Positions 56,400 to 58,848 of a stretch of DNA of 58,848 nucleotides are shown piece after piece. The stretch is from positions 1 to 58,848 of the IMG/VR virus record IMGVR_UViG_3300045974_000247; one strand, given 5' to 3'. The position numbers were made by a program, and so were the translations under genes. The DNA is from a virus. Within the stretch, counting starts at the first letter, position 1, and each line of letters begins with the position of its first letter. The notes beneath the pieces are model-generated. The model saw only the letters and a program-made list of their open reading frames with translations, did not search any database and was not told the origin of the DNA.

Positions 56400-56858
56400 T
56401 CAGTACTCCACGCACTGCGTCATGACCTTGCGCCAGCCCTTGACCATCTTGGCTCCCTTGGCGAAGGAGGTCAGCCCCCCGGCCCGCCGGATGAGGACGT
56501 GGAGCCGGTTGCGGCAGAACACGGAGGAGAGCTTGCCGGCGTCGTTCGGCATCCCGGTGACGATGGTCAGCCAGAGGTCCCCGTGCTCCGTCATCTTGGT
56601 CTCCTGCTCCTTGACCTCGTAGCGGTAGGAGCCGTCAGACTGCGGGGCGCGCATCCGGTTGACGATGCGCTCGACCATCGCGGTCTGGGCAGGGGTCTGC
56701 TTCGTGCCGCGCTTCAGGACCTTTCGAGCGGCCCGCTCACCGCAGTTGGGGCACTCATACGTCGGGACCATCTTCGCCAGCTCCTCGCTCCACGTGGTCG
56801 TCTTCTTCCAGAAGTCCACGCCGCATCCGCAGTTCACTCCGCGCTTGATCTCGGCCAT
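56400..56858 (-). CDS. Zinc-ribbon protein
   Basis: 152 residues from ATG 56858. CGCGVDFW, CPNCGERAARK and later Cys; second half mixed alpha/beta (YRYEVKEQETKMTEHGDLWLTIVTG, FCRNRLHVLIRRAGG). Probably nucleic acid or protein binding. Function unknown. Confidence 0.6.
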   Translation of the reverse strand: MAEIKRGVNCGCGVDFWKKTTTWSEELAKMVPTYECPNCGERAARKVLKRGTKQTPAQTAMVERIVNRMRAPQSDGSYRYEVKEQETKMTEHGDLWLTIVTGMPNDAGKLSSVFCRNRLHVLIRRAGGLTSFAKGAKMVKGWRKVMTQCVEY

Positions 56859-56860
56859 GG

Positions 56861-57052
56861 TCAGCTCCTCTTGAGGGGGGCGAGCTTGAACAGCTTCTGC
56901 GAGCACTTCAGGCACCGCCCGACCTCGGGCTGGTTGCGCGGGGTCTGAGGGCGGATGGTATGGGAGCAAGCTTCGATGCCGCAGTCCACGCAGTGGTAGA
57001 TGCGGCCGCAGCGTCCCGCACGGCACGAGCGACAGGCGATGGTCTTCTTCAT
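56861..57052 (-). CDS. Zinc-binding protein
   Basis: 63 residues from ATG 57052. CRSCRAGRCGRIYHCVDCGIEACSH and CLKCSQK make up to three metal-binding Cys pairs. Lys/Arg-rich end. Small RING/zinc-knuckle-like. Function unknown. Confidence 0.6.
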   Translation of the reverse strand: MKKTIACRSCRAGRCGRIYHCVDCGIEACSHTIRPQTPRNQPEVGRCLKCSQKLFKLAPLKRS

Positions 57053-57054
57053 GG

Positions 57055-57261
57055 TCAGCTCCTTGCGGCGTCGTTCTGGAGGCACATCGAGCAGGTCACG
57101 GAGCCGTCCTCTGCCTCGTCGCAGCAGGCGCGGCACACGGGGTCGAGGCAACGGTCGCAGGTGAGGATCATCACCTGGTTGTCGCCGCAGCGGAAGATGA
57201 CGGGAACCTTCTTCTTGTCGCAGCAGCAGCAGGTGCGGTCGGGCTCGTTCGTGGCGGCCAT
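57055..57261 (-). CDS. RING/B-box-like zinc protein
   Basis: 68 residues. CCCCDKKK, FRCGDNQVM, CDRCLDPVCRACC and CSMC give ten or more Cys in a cross-brace-like order. Unusual Cys density; could be a protein-interaction module. The sequence could also fold as two simple zinc ribbons. Confidence 0.6.
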   Translation of the reverse strand: MAATNEPDRTCCCCDKKKVPVIFRCGDNQVMILTCDRCLDPVCRACCDEAEDGSVTCSMCLQNDAARS

Positions 57262-57277
57262 GGTCGGCTCCAGTGAG

Positions 57278-57355
57278 TAGGTTGAACGTCGGGTCGAGGG
57301 ACCCAGCGAGCCCAGCGAGTCCCGAAGGGCTCGCCAGGCTCAAGTGCTCCTCGAC
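57278..57355 (-). ncRNA. Repeated structured RNA element, copy 3
   Basis: Outer stem 57293-57299 with 57349-57355, same flanks, core GCGAGTCCC-GAA-GGGCTCGC with one bulged T. Ends at the stop codon of the gene at 57355, so it begins in its 3' end and leads into the next gene. Confidence 0.65.
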
Positions 57356-57798
57356 TACTTGACGCTGATCAGGCCACGGCGGATGTCGCCGTGGAGGTAG
57401 CCCATGTCCAGCTCGGCCTTCGCCATCGCCTTCCGCCACTCGCCCACCGTCTTGGACTTGGCGTACAGGTCGAAGATGCGGCGAGCGTTCTTGCCGCGCT
57501 TCGGGTTCTCGGTCACGAGCACCTTGATCTTCGACTCGTTGGAGATGACCTCGGCGCGCTCGGCCTTGGCGGCGGGCTTCGTGGCCTTCTTGGACTCGAC
57601 CTTCTTGGCGGCGGGCTTCGTGGACTTCTTGGCGGTGGTCTTCACGGTGGTCTCCTTCTTCGTGGCGGGGGACTTCGGGGTGGTGACCTTCGCAGCCTTG
57701 GGGGCGGCCTTGCGGGCCTTGTCCTCGGCAACGGTGCGGTCGAGGGGGTGCTTCTCGGTGGCAACGGGGGCAGCGACAGCGGCGGTCTTGGTCGTCAT
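57355..57798 (-). CDS. Possible internal product of the 57355-58164 gene
   Basis: 147 residues from ATG 57798 (MTTKTAAVAAPVATEKHP). AAGGAG lies 6 bases before the ATG, inside KKESA codons of the long frame. Mirrors the junction at 52219. The short form would be a Lys-rich KIKVL protein. Confidence 0.5.
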   Translation of the reverse strand: MTTKTAAVAAPVATEKHPLDRTVAEDKARKAAPKAAKVTTPKSPATKKETTVKTTAKKSTKPAAKKVESKKATKPAAKAERAEVISNESKIKVLVTENPKRGKNARRIFDLYAKSKTVGEWRKAMAKAELDMGYLHGDIRRGLISVK

Positions 57799-58164
57799 GG
57801 CAGACTCCTTCTTGGGGTTGGACTTCTTGGACTGCTTCACAGCGGTGGACTTGTCGTTGAGGACATCGAAACCGAGCTTCGTGATCCAGCAGGTCGAGGG
57901 GTCCTGGTTGGTCCCCATGAACATCTCGTTGGTTCCCTCCTGCACCCCGACCAGCCCCTTCTTCTGCAGCGAGTTGAGCACGCCGCTGTAGGACTTGGCG
58001 GCACCGGAGAAGTCGAGGAGGGAGGAGTCGGACCAGACCGCGTTGTCGATGATCTCGGGGTTGGTCCCGTCCCCGCCGTTCAGGCAGTTGTAGAGAGAGG
58101 TGGCGATGCCGAAGAGAAGGTTGCGCTCCATCGAGGTCAGGGTCATCGAGGTCTTGGTCGTCAT
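57355..58164 (-). CDS. N-terminal helical domain fused to histone-H1-like linker and KIKVL domain
   Basis: 269 residues. First 122 residues: MTTKTSMTLTSMERNLLFGIAT..., a winged-helix-like domain with SYSGVLNSLQKKGLVGVQEG. Then MTTKTAAVAAPV at 123 without a stop, a Lys/Ala/Thr-rich region of about 90 residues like histone H1, and C-terminal KIKVLVTENPKRGKNARRIFDLYAKSKTVGEWRKAMAKAELDMGYLHGDIRRGLISVK. AAGGAG-ATG at the junction suggests a second product. The Lys-rich part predicts DNA coating or binding. Confidence 0.75.
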   Translation of the reverse strand: MTTKTSMTLTSMERNLLFGIATSLYNCLNGGDGTNPEIIDNAVWSDSSLLDFSGAAKSYSGVLNSLQKKGLVGVQEGTNEMFMGTNQDPSTCWITKLGFDVLNDKSTAVKQSKKSNPKKESAMTTKTAAVAAPVATEKHPLDRTVAEDKARKAAPKAAKVTTPKSPATKKETTVKTTAKKSTKPAAKKVESKKATKPAAKAERAEVISNESKIKVLVTENPKRGKNARRIFDLYAKSKTVGEWRKAMAKAELDMGYLHGDIRRGLISVK

Positions 58165-58202
58165 GGCGTTGCTCCTTGGTAGGTAGGGAAGGGGTTGAAC
58201 GA

Positions 58203-58421
58203 CTAGGCGTTGCGGATGTTGTAGAAGACGCCGCAGGTCGCGCAGCGGATGACGTTGCCGGAGCCCAGCTGTCCGGACTGGGCGATGTCCTCGCCGCAGC
58301 CTTCGCACTGATTCGACTCGACCATCCGGAAGGTCTTGCCGTTGGTCCAGAAGTACAGCGCCTCTCCTCCGACGCGGATGTACAGCTCAGCGGGCTTGCT
58401 CGTGTCGATCATCTTGGCCAT
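58203..58421 (-). CDS. Zinc-ribbon protein, first gene of the right arm
   Basis: 72 residues with ACCAGGAGCGAAC before ATG. Beta-rich (YIRVGGEALYFWTNGKTFRMVE), then CEGCGEDI and CATCGVFYNI as a Cys4 ribbon. First gene of the minus right arm; its promoter should lie in 58422-58721 or beyond the contig junction. Confidence 0.65.
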   Translation of the reverse strand: MAKMIDTSKPAELYIRVGGEALYFWTNGKTFRMVESNQCEGCGEDIAQSGQLGSGNVIRCATCGVFYNIRNA

Positions 58422-58721
58422 GTTCGCTCCTGGTAGGTTGAACGGGTTTGCTTCGGGACTTCGATCAGCCCACCCTCCGAGAGGAGAGGAGGCTGACCGA
58501 AGGGGCGAGTGATCTCACCCCAGGGGTCTGGCGCGGCTGAACTCCCTTGCGAGGAGTCTGACTGGCGCCCAAGGTCTTGCGGGTCAACGGTCACTCCGTT
58601 GAAGCCCTGCTCTGGATCATCCTCCGTAGCTCTGTTGCGAACCGCTGACTGGTCGGCTGAGCTTGACGCTCACCGTTTCAGAAGTCCATACGAGGATGCG
58701 AGCAACCTTGCCTGCCGCTCT
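58422..58721. promoter_or_regulatory. Right-arm leader and noncoding junction region
   Basis: No gene. Contains TAGGTTGAAC at 58434-58443, a leader word repeated before other right-arm genes; a hairpin whose minus-strand RNA pairs over 11 bp with a G-U (58460-58470 with 58491-58501, inner hairpin 58475-58486); and a second hairpin TCAACGG/CCGTTGA at 58584-58602. Leads across the junction into 1-882. No consensus promoter seen with confidence. Confidence 0.5.
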
Positions 58722-58848
58722 CGTGGCAGGGACGCACCGTGTCGTGGTGAGACGCGCTTTCGCGTATTCGATAGCTCAGAAGCTCGGAAGGTCACCGCTG
58801 ACCTTGCAGAGAATCGAAGACCGCCATTCGTACTCAGCCGCCTCTCGG
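58722..58848. repeat. Right copy of 127-bp terminal direct repeat
   Basis: Exact copy of 1-127. Marks closure of the circular contig and should be trimmed from counts of unique sequence. Confidence 0.95.

Overview
The window is a complete tailed-phage genome. Bases 1-127 recur exactly at 58722-58848, so the contig closes into a circle of 58,721 unique bp. No integrase, repressor, ParA/B or other lysogeny gene is visible, and the DNA polymerase carries Phe at the 762-equivalent position, so a virulent lifestyle is the simplest reading. The head genes are HK97-type and the tail is a long siphovirus-type tail (1082-aa tape measure) with a tip module like that of the Rhodobacter gene transfer agent. 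The genome is GC-rich with GTG starts and AGGAG ribosome binding sites. The host cannot be named. A Cys-rich lipoprotein resembles Myxococcota surface proteins, and a bacteriohemerythrin points to a host that meets changing oxygen, but both are weak clues.

Layout. (1) 883-18770, minus strand: replication, recombination and nucleotide/base-modification genes, tightly packed with ATGA/GTGA overlaps. It holds a DUF3854/DUF5906 primase-helicase, a family A DNA polymerase, a Cas4/RecB-like nuclease, VRR-NUC, an SNF2-type helicase, DUF3310, a YfbR-like nucleotidase, a thymidylate-synthase homologue, a DNA-glycosylase-fold protein of the thymine-hypermodification type, a TAGT-like glycosyltransferase, a nucleotide-sugar epimerase and dehydrogenase, a PIG-L deacetylase and a bacteriohemerythrin. 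(2) 18771-19185: divergent control region. (3) 19186-50059, plus strand: HNH endonuclease, terminase, portal, protease, capsid, connectors, tail tube, frameshifted tail chaperone, tape measure, tail tip, host-contact protein, then lysis genes. (4) 50060-50620: convergent GC-rich terminator region. (5) 50621-58421, minus strand: about 20 small genes, many Cys-rich zinc ribbons, three members of a lysine-rich KIKVL family, repeated leader motifs and three copies of a conserved stem-loop element. (6) 58422-58721 joined to 1-882: about 1.2 kb of noncoding, palindrome-rich DNA between the right-arm genes and the end of the left operon, a candidate origin/control region.

How it may work together. 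The right-arm small proteins probably act first. The left operon makes DNA precursors and replicates the genome, and may also replace or decorate thymine: a TS-family enzyme, the hypermodification-type glycosylase-fold protein, a TAGT-like glycosyltransferase and sugar-nucleotide enzymes sit in one region. The plus-strand operon builds and releases particles. The most unusual features are the candidate DNA-sugar/thymine hypermodification pathway, the phage bacteriohemerythrin, two KIKVL genes fused in frame to different upstream domains while keeping an internal ribosome binding site and ATG, and the repeated structured RNA elements of the right arm.
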